Shown: positions 7,185 to 14,018, numbered from the stretch's first letter. The stretch is 14,024 nucleotides of DNA from an uncultured Gemmatimonadota bacterium (GCA_946887295.1 CAMPKP010000087.1:1-14024), one strand, 5' to 3'. The notes: a model not told the origin generated them from the sequence alone. Numbers and translations: made by a program.

Positions 7185-8978
7185 CTAGCGGATCTCGACG
7201 ATGCCCCATCGCCCGCGCTCCCGGCGGAGCGTGGCGTTGAAGGACACCGGCTGGCGCTCGGTGCGGTGGGTGCTGGTGTTGAGGTAGTCGTAGGTGCCGC
7301 GGACCTGTGCCACCGCCGTCGAATCGGTCACATCGAGGCGCTGGACATCGAGCTGCGTCTTCACGTCGCGCACGAGCTGAAAGAACTGCTCCCATCCCTG
7401 CTGTTGCGCCGGCGTCATCCCCGGATAGATCCGCTTCAGCTCGCCCAGGTTCTGCGATTCCACCGCACCGGCGTACTGCGCGATGAGACCGCTGATCTCC
7501 GGCCTGGGATCCACCGGGCGAGGCGCCGCCGGCGGCGGAGCGACCGGGGCCGTAACCTGTGCCCGGTCGCGGGCGGGCGGCCCCGCCGGAGCGGGAGCGG
7601 GTGCGCCGGCTCCCGGAAGAATCGGGGCGGCTCCGCTTTCTCCCGGCGTTCTGATGTGCGGCGAGATCGCCGGAGGCGTGGTGTCTCGAGGAAGCGGAGG
7701 CCTCACGGCGTCCGTATCCGGGATGGCCGCACGGGGCACGACGGGGCTCGCGTCCCGTTCGGGTCTCCGTTCGATCCGGGGTGCCGGCCGCTCGCGGGGG
7801 GCGCTCGGCGCGGCAGCCTGCTGCCGCGGCTCACCGGCCGGCCTGGCGGGCGCCGAATCCGCGGCGGCCGAGCGTGCCGGGGCGGATTCGCCCGGGGGCG
7901 GCCCCACGGCCTGTCCTGCGGCAGGTCCTGCGGCAGGTCCTGCGGCGATGCGCGCCTCCGTGGCACGCGGCTCCGCTCTCTGCCGCCAGAGCCACAGCCC
8001 GCCCAGTCCGAGCAGCAGCACCAGCGCGAGCAGCCCCCCGACGATTCGCCGCCGCGGCGGAGGGGTTCCCTCCACCGGGGTGCGCGCGCGGACCACGGTC
8101 GTGGGGGCGGTGCCTCCGGTGGGCGTGGCGATGGCATCGAGCGTGTGCATCACCTCGAGCGCGGTCTGCGGGCGGTCGGCCGGGCGCTTGGCGAGGCAGT
8201 CTCGCACCAGGGATGCGAGCATGGATGGGACCACGGGCCGGCGCCGCTCGACGGGCTCGGGGTCCTCCATCACGTGCGCGGCCAGCATGGCCTGCGGCGA
8301 GCGGCCGGTGAACGGCGGCTGTCCAGTCAGCATCTCGTACGCCATGGCGCCGAGCGCGTAGATGTCGGCCCGATGGTCGGTCTGCGGGCTCGCCGTCGCC
8401 TGCTCCGGCGCCATGTACGTCGGGGTGCCCAGCGCCACACCGAGCGTCGTCATCGCCCCCCCGTGGGTACCGGCGTCGGACGAGACGCTCACCGCCTTCG
8501 CGACGCCGAAGTCGGTCACCACCGCGACGCCGCCGGAGATCAGGACGTTGTCCGGCTTGACGTCCCGGTGCACCACGCCGCACGAGTGGGCGTACGCGAG
8601 CGCGGAGACCACGTCGCGCAGGATGCGCACGGCGTCGGCGATCGGCAGCTCGCCCTCCCGGCCAATCCGGGCGCGCAGCGACTCGCCCGCGACGAACGGC
8701 ATGATGAAGTAGGGCAGGGTGCCGGCCTCGCCCGCGGAGAGCAGCGGAACGATGTGAGGGTGCTGCAGCTGGGCGGCGAGCAGGATCTCGCGGCGGAACC
8801 GCTCCACGTTCACCCCTGCGGCCAGCTCGGGCAGGAGCACCTTCACCACCACGCGGCGGCCCAACGCCTTGTCGAGGGCGAGGAAGACGCGCGACATCCC
8901 GCCGCCGCCGAGTTCCCGCTCCAGGAGGTAGGCATCTCCAAGGGCGATCTGAAGCTGTTCGTCTAGACTATGGCTCAC
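7185..8978 (-). CDS. membrane Ser/Thr protein kinase with NTF2-like extracytoplasmic domain
   Basis: From GTG at 8978 the product is 597 residues. The kinase domain (about 17-283) has the Gly loop ELGGGGMSRVF (22-32), catalytic K46 in VVVKVL, HRDVKPDN with D139, DFG D156 and APE at 190-192, so it should be active. A single transmembrane helix (about 312-331, IVGGLLALVLLLGLGGLWLW) follows. Next is a long Ala/Pro-rich segment (about 335-490), presumably outside the membrane. The last ~105 residues (ISGLIAQYAGAVESQNLGEL, then MTPAQQQGWEQFFQLVRDVK, then GTYDYLNTS) resemble a SnoaL/NTF2-like domain. Such a fold could bind a ligand or partner; that is inference. The gene follows the other kinase gene by 29 bp, with no clear Shine-Dalgarno. 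Substrates are unknown. Confidence 0.92.
   Translation of the reverse strand: MSHSLDEQLQIALGDAYLLERELGGGGMSRVFLALDKALGRRVVVKVLLPELAAGVNVERFRREILLAAQLQHPHIVPLLSAGEAGTLPYFIMPFVAGESLRARIGREGELPIADAVRILRDVVSALAYAHSCGVVHRDVKPDNVLISGGVAVVTDFGVAKAVSVSSDAGTHGGAMTTLGVALGTPTYMAPEQATASPQTDHRADIYALGAMAYEMLTGQPPFTGRSPQAMLAAHVMEDPEPVERRRPVVPSMLASLVRDCLAKRPADRPQTALEVMHTLDAIATPTGGTAPTTVVRARTPVEGTPPPRRRIVGGLLALVLLLGLGGLWLWRQRAEPRATEARIAAGPAAGPAAGQAVGPPPGESAPARSAAADSAPARPAGEPRQQAAAPSAPRERPAPRIERRPERDASPVVPRAAIPDTDAVRPPLPRDTTPPAISPHIRTPGESGAAPILPGAGAPAPAPAGPPARDRAQVTAPVAPPPAAPRPVDPRPEISGLIAQYAGAVESQNLGELKRIYPGMTPAQQQGWEQFFQLVRDVKTQLDVQRLDVTDSTAVAQVRGTYDYLNTSTHRTERQPVSFNATLRRERGRWGIVEIR
7913..7946. repeat. 12-bp tandem repeat inside the kinase linker
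   Basis: About 2.8 copies of GTCCTGCGGCAG (starts 7913, 7925, 7937) lie in the coding sequence just after the transmembrane helix. They encode the AAGP-type repeats (AAGPAAGPAAGQ) of the Ala/Pro-rich linker. The unit is a multiple of three, so changes in copy number alter linker length without a frameshift. Confidence 0.85.
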
Positions 8979-9007
8979 GGTGCCGCGATCGCGGGGGAGG
9001 CCGAAAT

Positions 9008-10552
9008 CTAGGGATCGGGAGGGTCGAAGGCGACCCCCGCCAGTGCCTGGGCCAGGGCGCCGGCGCTCGGTGGGCGGTCCTCGGGCCGCTTCTCCAGGCA
9101 GGCGAGCACCAGTCGCTCCAGCTGCGGGGGGATCGGGCGGTCGGTGCGCCGCGACGGCGGCTCGGGTGCCCGCTGAACGTGCTGGAGGATCGTCTGGAGC
9201 GGGGTCTCCCCCTCGAACACCAGGCGGCCGGTCAGCAGGTAATAGGCGACGCAGCCGAGCGAATAGAGATCGGCCCGCCCGTCGACGTTCCGGTCGTGTG
9301 CCATCTCGGGGGCCATGTAGGCCGGAGTGCCGGGCGTCATCCCCGCGGCGCCCGTCAGCGACTCCTCGCCGGGTCCGGCGATGGATCGGACCAGGCCGAA
9401 GTCGAGCACCTTCACGAAGTCCTCGCGCAGCCCCAGCCTGCCCAGGTGGATGTTGGCCGGCTTGATGTCCCGGTGGATCAGCCCGTAGGAGTGGGCCTCC
9501 TCCAGCGATTCGCACACCTGGAGCAGGATGTGCACCACCCGGGGCGCGGGCAGCGGCCCCTCCCGGCGCACCAGCGACTCCAGGTTGGTCCCCTCCAGCA
9601 GCTCCATGACCAGGTAGAGCGTCCCCTCGTCGGTCACGCCGAAATCGTAGAGCTCGACCGTGTGGGGAGAGCGCAGCCTCGCGGCCGCTTCGGCCTCGCG
9701 GCGGAACCGCGCGGTGGCCGTCTGGGCCCGGGTATCGTCGCTGGAGGCGAGCACCTCGGGCCGGATGAGCTTGATCGCGGCGGGGCGCGCCAGCATGCGG
9801 TGGGTCGCGAGGTACACCTCGCCCATGCCGCCCCTCCCGAGCAGCGCCCCCAGGCGATAGCTCCCCATCTCCCGCTCCCGGGTCACCTGCTGCCCGAGCC
9901 GCGTCACCACGTGCGAGATCACCACCGCGACGCCGAGCATCAGATAGTTGGGGTAGTGCATGAGGAGCACGTTCCGGAACGCCCCGTAGTCGTACAGCCC
10001 GGCGAGCTGCCCGACGATCATGCCGATGGAATCCATGGACGCGGCGACGAACCCCGCGACCAGCATCTTCCAGGGGGTGGCCGGCACGATGGCCGCCGTG
10101 ATGAGAATGATGGGCCCGATCCAGCTGATGGTCGGGTTGAAGTCCACCGGCGCGAACGCGGGTTGCCCCCAGTGGATCAGGACACCGATGCCGAACGCCA
10201 TGGCCACCATGTAGCCAAGGGCGAGGTCCATCACGAGAGCGGGATTCCGCCGGCCGGTGCGGAGATAGAGGTACAGCAGGAGCGAGGTGAAGATGCACCC
10301 CGCGGCGATCCCGTCCACGATGGTGAGCCGGGACCACCGCGGATCGCCCGGCTCGGTCAGATAGACGGTGAGGTGTGCCAGCGCGGGGGCGAGTACCCAC
10401 AGCGCGCCGGCGATCAGCGCCATGATCTCGACCCGTCGGGTCGCCTGGCGGAGCAGGTCCTCGGGCAGACGGCGAGGCCGTCCCGGCACGGTCCTCGGCT
10501 CGCTGGACGTGTCGCGCGCGAGCCGGCCGATCAGTTTCGGCGTCGGCATCAT
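9008..10552 (-). CDS. Ser/Thr protein kinase with N-terminal multi-pass membrane domain
   Basis: This 514-residue protein combines an N-terminal membrane region with a C-terminal kinase. About six hydrophobic segments lie near 41-64, 77-97, 105-127, 142-160, 163-185 and 203-217. They are followed by a short linker and a kinase domain (about 232-505) with Gly loop LLGRGGMGEVYLA (237-249), K261 in AIKLI, HRDIKPAN with D362, DFG D384 and APE at 414-416. All catalytic residues are present. Most bacterial Hanks-type kinases have the reverse order (kinase, one membrane helix, sensor). Here the membrane domain may itself be the sensor, and the chain should end in the cytoplasm. The start is the first of two tandem ATGs at 10552, immediately after the stop of the nucleotidyltransferase gene with no gap. 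The second kinase gene follows 29 bp downstream. Confidence 0.93.
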   Translation of the reverse strand: MMPTPKLIGRLARDTSSEPRTVPGRPRRLPEDLLRQATRRVEIMALIAGALWVLAPALAHLTVYLTEPGDPRWSRLTIVDGIAAGCIFTSLLLYLYLRTGRRNPALVMDLALGYMVAMAFGIGVLIHWGQPAFAPVDFNPTISWIGPIILITAAIVPATPWKMLVAGFVAASMDSIGMIVGQLAGLYDYGAFRNVLLMHYPNYLMLGVAVVISHVVTRLGQQVTREREMGSYRLGALLGRGGMGEVYLATHRMLARPAAIKLIRPEVLASSDDTRAQTATARFRREAEAAARLRSPHTVELYDFGVTDEGTLYLVMELLEGTNLESLVRREGPLPAPRVVHILLQVCESLEEAHSYGLIHRDIKPANIHLGRLGLREDFVKVLDFGLVRSIAGPGEESLTGAAGMTPGTPAYMAPEMAHDRNVDGRADLYSLGCVAYYLLTGRLVFEGETPLQTILQHVQRAPEPPSRRTDRPIPPQLERLVLACLEKRPEDRPPSAGALAQALAGVAFDPPDP

Positions 10553-11161
10553 CTACTCCGGGACCAGGGACCGCATGCGCTCGACGTCCTCGGGACTGTC
10601 GAGGTCGGCGAGCAGCGCCGCCGGCCATTGCACCACCGCCGCCTCGTCCCGGTGGTCCCGGACGATGCGCCGTCCGGCCATGCCGTCCGCCGCCGCGAGC
10701 TCGGGGAAGAGCTCGCGGGCGTAGAGCGTCGGTGGAGCCTGCACCGTTCCGTAGCGCGACATGACCAGCGGCTCGGAGCCCCGGCGGAAGCGAGCCACCA
10801 GCTCGGAGACCATGGCGGATGTCACCAGCGGCATGTCGGCCAGGATCACGACCGCGCCCTCGCGATCATGCGGGACCAGCTCGATCCCGGTCCGGAGGGA
10901 CGAATGCATGCCGCCTGCGTGCGCCGGGTTCAGCGCCAACGTCACGTCAAGCCCCTCGAGCGCCCGTGCCACCCGGTCCGCCTCGAAGCCGAGCACGACG
11001 ATCACGGGCCTGAGCTCCGCCTGGATCGCGTGCCGCGCCACTCGCCGCACGACCGCCTCCCCGGCGATCTCGATCAGCAGCTTGTTGGTGCCGAGGCGGG
11101 ACGAGGAGCCGGCGGCGAGCACCACGCCGGCCACGGGACCGCTCCGCGCTGCGCCGCGCAT
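10553..11161 (-). CDS. MobA/MocA-like nucleotidyltransferase (NTP_transf_3)
   Basis: This 202-residue protein is the usual size for molybdenum-cofactor cytidylyl/guanylyltransferase-like enzymes. It has the nucleotide-binding signature VVLAAGSSSRLGTNKLL (13-29), the segment GGMHSSLRTGIELV (83-96), the metal/nucleotide motif VVILADMPLVT (104-114, D109) and the family C-terminus DLDSPEDVERM. Characterised relatives transfer CMP or GMP to molybdopterin, and other NTP_transf_3 members act on sugar or alcohol phosphates. No molybdoenzyme or cofactor gene lies in the window, so the substrate is open. The start ATG at 11161 overlaps the preceding stop by one base (TAATG). The frame extends further upstream, but that part is antisense to no domain and lies inside the ATP-grasp gene, so it is not used. 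The stop abuts the next ATG. Confidence 0.85.
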   Translation of the reverse strand: MRGAARSGPVAGVVLAAGSSSRLGTNKLLIEIAGEAVVRRVARHAIQAELRPVIVVLGFEADRVARALEGLDVTLALNPAHAGGMHSSLRTGIELVPHDREGAVVILADMPLVTSAMVSELVARFRRGSEPLVMSRYGTVQAPPTLYARELFPELAAADGMAGRRIVRDHRDEAAVVQWPAALLADLDSPEDVERMRSLVPE

Positions 11162-12054
11162 TACAGCCCCCTTCTGGGCCAGAGCGCGCCGAGCTTCGCA
11201 TCCCACTCCGGCGGATCGAACGACTTGTTTCCACCGGTCGGATAGTGCGTGAGCTCCCCGACGACGATCCGGTCGTGCGCCAGTGCGTAGAGGTCCACGC
11301 GGACGAAGTCGAAGTCTTTCGCCAACTGCTCCGCGAGCTCGCGCATCCGGCCGAAGCTCGGAGGCAAGGGGATGCGCGGACCCTGGGGGTAGTGCATCCT
11401 GAGCGACACCGGCCTGCCGTCCGGATCGTAGAAGTTGCGGGTGTGCCCCGTGAACCGGTCGAAATCCACCTGCACCAGCGCCGCCTTCCCGCCGAAACAG
11501 AGAAACTTCCAGTCGGGCGGGACTTCCCCGTCGCCTGCGTCGAGGAGCTCCTCGACGACCAGGCGGGGCCGGATCCCGCGGTAACCCCATTCGCCGTTCT
11601 TTCGCCAGTAAGGCAGGGCCAGCCACTTGCGCGCGCGTTCCACGAGCTTCGAGCGGGTGGCGGCGTCGTCGCCCGTCACCAGCGCCGTCATGCCGCTTCC
11701 GTGGGTGGCCTTGACCACGTAACGGGGCGGCAGGCTCAGGCTCAGCAGGTCATCGGGCGAATCGAGCACCGCATAGAGCTCGGGCAGGTGGCCCGGCCCG
11801 AGCCGGCCCTCCACATGGGCGCGCAGCGCGAGCTTGTCGGAAGTCACCGTGAGGAGCGGATCGCGGTCGCGCGCCATCTTGAGGTAGATGTGGTGGGTGT
11901 GCGTCCGCGGCCGGGAGATCGGCAGCACTTCTCCGTGCCAGAGCAGATGGCGGAGCCACTGAAAGCCCATGGGCGGCAGCAGCGCAGCCACGCTCCGGAT
12001 CCGCCGCCAGAGCCTTCGGGAGCGCAGCCGGGCCGGTGTCACCTCAGGAGGCAT
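11161..12054 (-). CDS. TupA-like ATP-grasp protein
   Basis: This 297-residue protein matches the ATPgrasp_TupA family in length and motif order. The N-terminus is basic (RLRSRRLWRRIRS). YLKMARDRDPLLTVTSDKLALR is the family's N-terminal 'DP....DK...R' region, and YVVKATHGSG (112-121) holds the ATP-binding Lys115. DWKFLCFGGK (181-190) and VQVDFDRFTGHTRNFYD follow. FDFVRVDLY (248-256) and VGELTHYPTGG (265-275) supply acidic metal-binding residues, and the end is FDPPEWDAKLG. The family is named after the teichuronopeptide protein TupA and is mostly found in surface-polysaccharide loci, probably forming amide bonds. The glycosyltransferase about 10 kb away fits only loosely. The ATG at 12054 lies within the end of the upstream gene (11-bp overlap), so translation is likely coupled. 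Confidence 0.88.
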   Translation of the reverse strand: MPPEVTPARLRSRRLWRRIRSVAALLPPMGFQWLRHLLWHGEVLPISRPRTHTHHIYLKMARDRDPLLTVTSDKLALRAHVEGRLGPGHLPELYAVLDSPDDLLSLSLPPRYVVKATHGSGMTALVTGDDAATRSKLVERARKWLALPYWRKNGEWGYRGIRPRLVVEELLDAGDGEVPPDWKFLCFGGKAALVQVDFDRFTGHTRNFYDPDGRPVSLRMHYPQGPRIPLPPSFGRMRELAEQLAKDFDFVRVDLYALAHDRIVVGELTHYPTGGNKSFDPPEWDAKLGALWPRRGL

Positions 12055-13114
12055 GGGTGCCGAGCTCCAGAAACTCGCCGTATTCCCTGGCGGCTCTCGC
12101 CACCGCGCGCCGGGCGGCGATGCCGAGACGCGTGAACGGACTCAGCTCGATACGGACGGAGCTTCGATTCCTCGCTCGGGTCCAGCTCCCCACCACGCGG
12201 CCATTCACCACGATCACGGGGCGGAGGAGGTCCACCCCTTTCGCGCGAACGGAGTGGGCCGGTGCGACGAGCGCTCCGCGGTGCCGGTATGCCACCGTAT
12301 ACTCGTCAAACGCCGGCAGCAGGTACGCCCGGGTCGAGCTCCTTGCCGTCTCCGCTGCAGGCGGTCCCCAGTAGCGCAGGCCGGCCAGCTCGAAGGGAAC
12401 GAATTCCCCGCGCATCATGGCCAGCCCTTCGGCGGCGTCCGTCAGCAGCAATCCCGACCACCAGGCGAAGTCGTGGACGGTGGCGGGTCCCCGGCTGGTG
12501 AAGTACCGCCGCGCCAGCTCGGCCAGCGCCTCGTCCCGAGCCATTCGCTTCCCATCGGGGACCCACGCGTCGAGCAGGACGAAGGTGTGCTGTTTCCCCT
12601 GGCGGGGCCCGAAGCAGATCAGCCCGTCGTGGGCCATGCGCCAGGCGATGTGAAGCCCGCGTCCAGCGGTGGTGGAAATCCGCGCGCGCTCCAGTGCCTG
12701 ATACGTCGCGTCGCGCGTCAACGGCCGGCCGTCCTCCAGCGCGTGCTCGGTCGCCTTCCGGCACCGGGCCAGTGCGGCCGAGTCGAGGCCGTAGTGCTTC
12801 GCCAGGCGGCCCGCGCTGGACGCGACCACGCGCGGCGTCATCAGCTCCAGCATCCACCGGACGTCTTCCGCTCCCACGAAATGCAGCGTTCCGCGCATCG
12901 GCCAGGTGCGGACGATCTCCCGCTTCGCGATGGCCCGCTCCACGAGGCTCTCGGTGGCGTTGCGGACCCGCAGTCCGACGGCCCACAGCGATCCCAGGTA
13001 ATCCTGCGCCTGGACGGCGCCCAGCCAGCGAACCAGGTTGGCCGGATCGGTGAAACTCGTGGCCGAGAGGCAGTGGCTGCGGAGGCGGTGCCGGAGGAGC
13101 TGCACGGGGCTCAT
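12044..13114 (-). CDS. winged-helix DNA-binding protein, HTH_42 / AlkZ-like family
   Basis: From ATG at 13114 the product is 356 residues, typical for 'winged helix DNA-binding domain-containing protein' (HTH_42) genes. It has the N-terminal LLRHRLRSHCL helix and LVRWLGAVQAQDYLGSLWAVGLR. The middle carries IVRTWPMRGTLHFVGAEDVRWML, an HTH-like segment DATYQALERARIST, and DFAWWSGLLLTDAAEGLAMM. LLPAFDEYTVAYRHR and RPVIVVNGRVVGSW lie near the C-terminus. Structurally studied relatives (AlkZ, YcaQ) are DNA glycosylases that unhook interstrand crosslinks and use a QxQ motif; here Q35-A-Q37 occupies that place. Repair activity is an inference. The frame opens at a TTG at 13138, but ATG at 13114 fits the family start. 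It appears to be the first gene of the five-gene minus-strand set. Confidence 0.88.
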   Translation of the reverse strand: MSPVQLLRHRLRSHCLSATSFTDPANLVRWLGAVQAQDYLGSLWAVGLRVRNATESLVERAIAKREIVRTWPMRGTLHFVGAEDVRWMLELMTPRVVASSAGRLAKHYGLDSAALARCRKATEHALEDGRPLTRDATYQALERARISTTAGRGLHIAWRMAHDGLICFGPRQGKQHTFVLLDAWVPDGKRMARDEALAELARRYFTSRGPATVHDFAWWSGLLLTDAAEGLAMMRGEFVPFELAGLRYWGPPAAETARSSTRAYLLPAFDEYTVAYRHRGALVAPAHSVRAKGVDLLRPVIVVNGRVVGSWTRARNRSSVRIELSPFTRLGIAARRAVARAAREYGEFLELGTHAS

Positions 13115-13122
13115 GCGGCCGA

Positions 13123-13128
13123 ATAATA
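13123..13128 (-). promoter_or_regulatory. possible -10 element (TATTAT) for the five-gene minus-strand set
   Basis: TATTAT on the minus strand ends 8 bp before the ATG at 13114, in a short AT-rich patch. The spacing would give a nearly leaderless transcript. A -35 box at the proper distance is not evident, since that position falls in the adjacent hairpin. Confidence 0.3.
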
Positions 13129-13138
13129 AGGCCCTCAA

Positions 13139-13170
13139 AGTGGCGCGCCCCGGAGTTCCGGCGCGCCACT
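13139..13170. terminator. strong hairpin, probable terminator of the upstream minus-strand gene fragment
   Basis: A perfect 11-bp inverted repeat AGTGGCGCGCC / GGCGCGCCACT (13139-13149 and 13160-13170) encloses a 10-nt loop. It lies 22 bp past the stop of the peroxidase-like remnant. On the minus strand the stem is followed by TTT, only a short T-run. Its position at a gene end and before the next promoter supports a terminator role. Confidence 0.55.
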
Positions 13171-13192
13171 GCTTCAGCCCTGCGTATGCCTG

Positions 13193-13369
13193 CTAGGGCC
13201 GATCCACCGGCAGTTCGCTCGGCACTTTCCGGGGGGTGATTCGGCGGAGATCCCGAACAGCGGGATCGGTGAAGGCCTTCATGAACTCGGTCACTTCGTC
13301 CACCGTCCGGGGCGCGAAGTCCACATCGTCGAGCAGGGTGTCGCGGGTGGCGAGGATCTCCTCCACCGT
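13193..13369 (-). pseudogene. C-terminal remnant of a cytochrome c peroxidase-like (di-haem) gene
   Basis: Reading back from the TAG at 13193-13195 gives an open frame of about 58 codons. It ends TVDEVTEFMKAFTDP, then AVRDLRRITPRKVPSELPVDRP. This resembles the C-terminus of periplasmic MauG/cytochrome c peroxidase family proteins ('...DLVAFLxALTDPxxRDL...VPSGLPV'). An in-frame TGA at 13370-13372 ends the frame upstream. No haem-binding CxxCH or other peroxidase sequence is visible further up, where a plus-strand gene starts instead. The usual ~300 or more N-terminal residues are missing, so it is a broken gene. A GTG at 13366 could begin a 57-residue peptide, but nothing suggests this is made. 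Identification rests on a short stretch. Confidence 0.55.
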
Positions 13370-13407
13370 TCACCGGCCATTCCCGACAGCCGGGTGAGTG
13401 CAAACTC

Positions 13408-13436
13408 TTGCCTCCGCGTCCGGCGCGCCATAGTGT
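13408..13436 (+). promoter_or_regulatory. putative sigma-70-type promoter for the lipoprotein fragment
   Basis: TTGCCT (13408-13413) and TAGTGT (13431-13436) are separated by exactly 17 bp. The expected start near 13443 gives a leader of about 33 nt to the ATG at 13476. GGAGAG at 13465-13470 is a fitting ribosome binding site. Confidence 0.5.
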
Positions 13437-13475
13437 GGCCATGCCTCGTAGCATCACTTCTACCGGAGAGCTCCC

Positions 13476-13787
13476 ATGGCTCGCTTCCCCTCGAACCCGT
13501 CCGCGGCCGCCCTGCTGGGTGCCGCGCTGGCTCTGGCATGCGCCGACCCCTCGTCACCGACCCCCGACTCCACGCCTTCGCTCGAAACAGCCTCCGCCCG
13601 CGCGGGCGCGCCGACCCTGCGGGTGCAGCACAGCGGTACCACCAACCGGCTCCAGGCGATCAGTCCGGTCAGCTCGGAGGTGGTATGGGCCAGCGGCGTC
13701 GGTGGCACCTTCGTCGTCACCATCGACGGCGGCAGGCACTGGCGGGCGGGGGTGGTCGACGGGGCGGACGGACAGCACGCCGTATAG
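13476..13787 (+). pseudogene. 5' fragment of a YCF48/BNR-repeat lipoprotein gene
   Basis: The 103-residue product starts with a lipoprotein signal peptide (AALLGAALALAC, lipobox LAC with Cys22), then a Ser/Thr/Pro-rich linker. One beta-propeller repeat follows: LRVQHSGTTNRLQAISPVSS, then EVVWASGVGGTFVVTIDGGRHW. The 'VWASG..GTF..T.DGG..W' pattern is that of YCF48-like / BNR-repeat proteins, which form six- or seven-bladed propellers of 300 or more residues on the cell surface. Here the family pattern ends near residue 96 (13763) and a stop follows at 13785-13787, so six or so blades are missing. The promoter, ribosome binding site and signal peptide are intact, so a short lipoprotein could still be made, but a folded propeller could not. 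Its 3' side merges into sequence coding on the other strand. Confidence 0.7.
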
Positions 13788-14018
13788 GAACGCGTCCAGG
13801 CGCTCGTCGCGGCCGCGGTGCTGGTCGGCCAGCACGTCCAGGGCGGCGAGCAGGGTCGGGTCGAGGACCGGTCGCCGCTGCACCTCGGCGGTGACGAGCA
13901 GGGTCAGTCGCCGTGCGTCCGCCTCGGTCCGCGGCGTCTCGCAACGCCAGCGCCCCATCTCCTGCATCAGGATCATGCTCATCGCGACCACCGCCTCGAC
14001 TGCTTCCTGCCGGTCCAT
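13554..14018 (-). CDS. unrecognised protein, 3' part probably read through a junction
   Basis: The minus-strand frame runs from ATG at 14018 to a stop at 13554 (154 residues). I do not recognise it. Residues 1 to about 85 look coding: MDRQEAVEAVVAMSMILMQE and RTEADARRLTLLVTAEVQRR, then a Leu/Ala-rich helical segment TLLAALDVLADQHRGRDERL and DAFLYGVLSVRP. From about residue 90 the frame is antisense to the lipoprotein fragment and loses protein character (Gly/Arg-rich). The natural C-terminus has therefore probably been cut off at about 13755-13775. There is no signal peptide or membrane helix in the first part. The start is uncertain because only 6 bases remain upstream in the window. Confidence 0.45.
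   Translation of the reverse strand: MDRQEAVEAVVAMSMILMQEMGRWRCETPRTEADARRLTLLVTAEVQRRPVLDPTLLAALDVLADQHRGRDERLDAFLYGVLSVRPVDHPRPPVPAAVDGDDEGATDAAGPYHLRADRTDRLEPVGGTAVLHPQGRRARAGGGCFERRRGVGGR

Noticed and set aside
5671..7188. Alternative 505-codon plus-strand frame over the beta-barrel gene
   Set aside because: It is Arg/Gly-rich with no signal peptide. The other frame has a Shine-Dalgarno sequence, signal peptide and aromatic C-terminus.
7266..8966. Long plus-strand open frame opposite the second kinase
   Set aside because: It is an antisense shadow of the kinase gene: Arg/Gly/His-rich, without motifs or a ribosome binding site.
7185..10628. A single open minus-strand frame of over 1100 codons ending in the second kinase
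   Set aside because: Only the last 597 codons encode a recognisable kinase. The upstream part is Arg/Gly/Pro-rich and lies in a shifted frame over the first kinase gene, which has its own complete domain set.
9179..11245. Very long plus-strand open frame (about 688 codons) opposite the kinase and nucleotidyltransferase genes
   Set aside because: High GC removes stops from antisense frames. The translation is His/Arg/Gly-rich with no domain, and the opposite strand carries clear enzyme motifs throughout.
13441..13475. ATG at 13441 as start of a gene
   Set aside because: It is out of frame with the lipoprotein, has no ribosome binding site, and sits at the expected transcription start.
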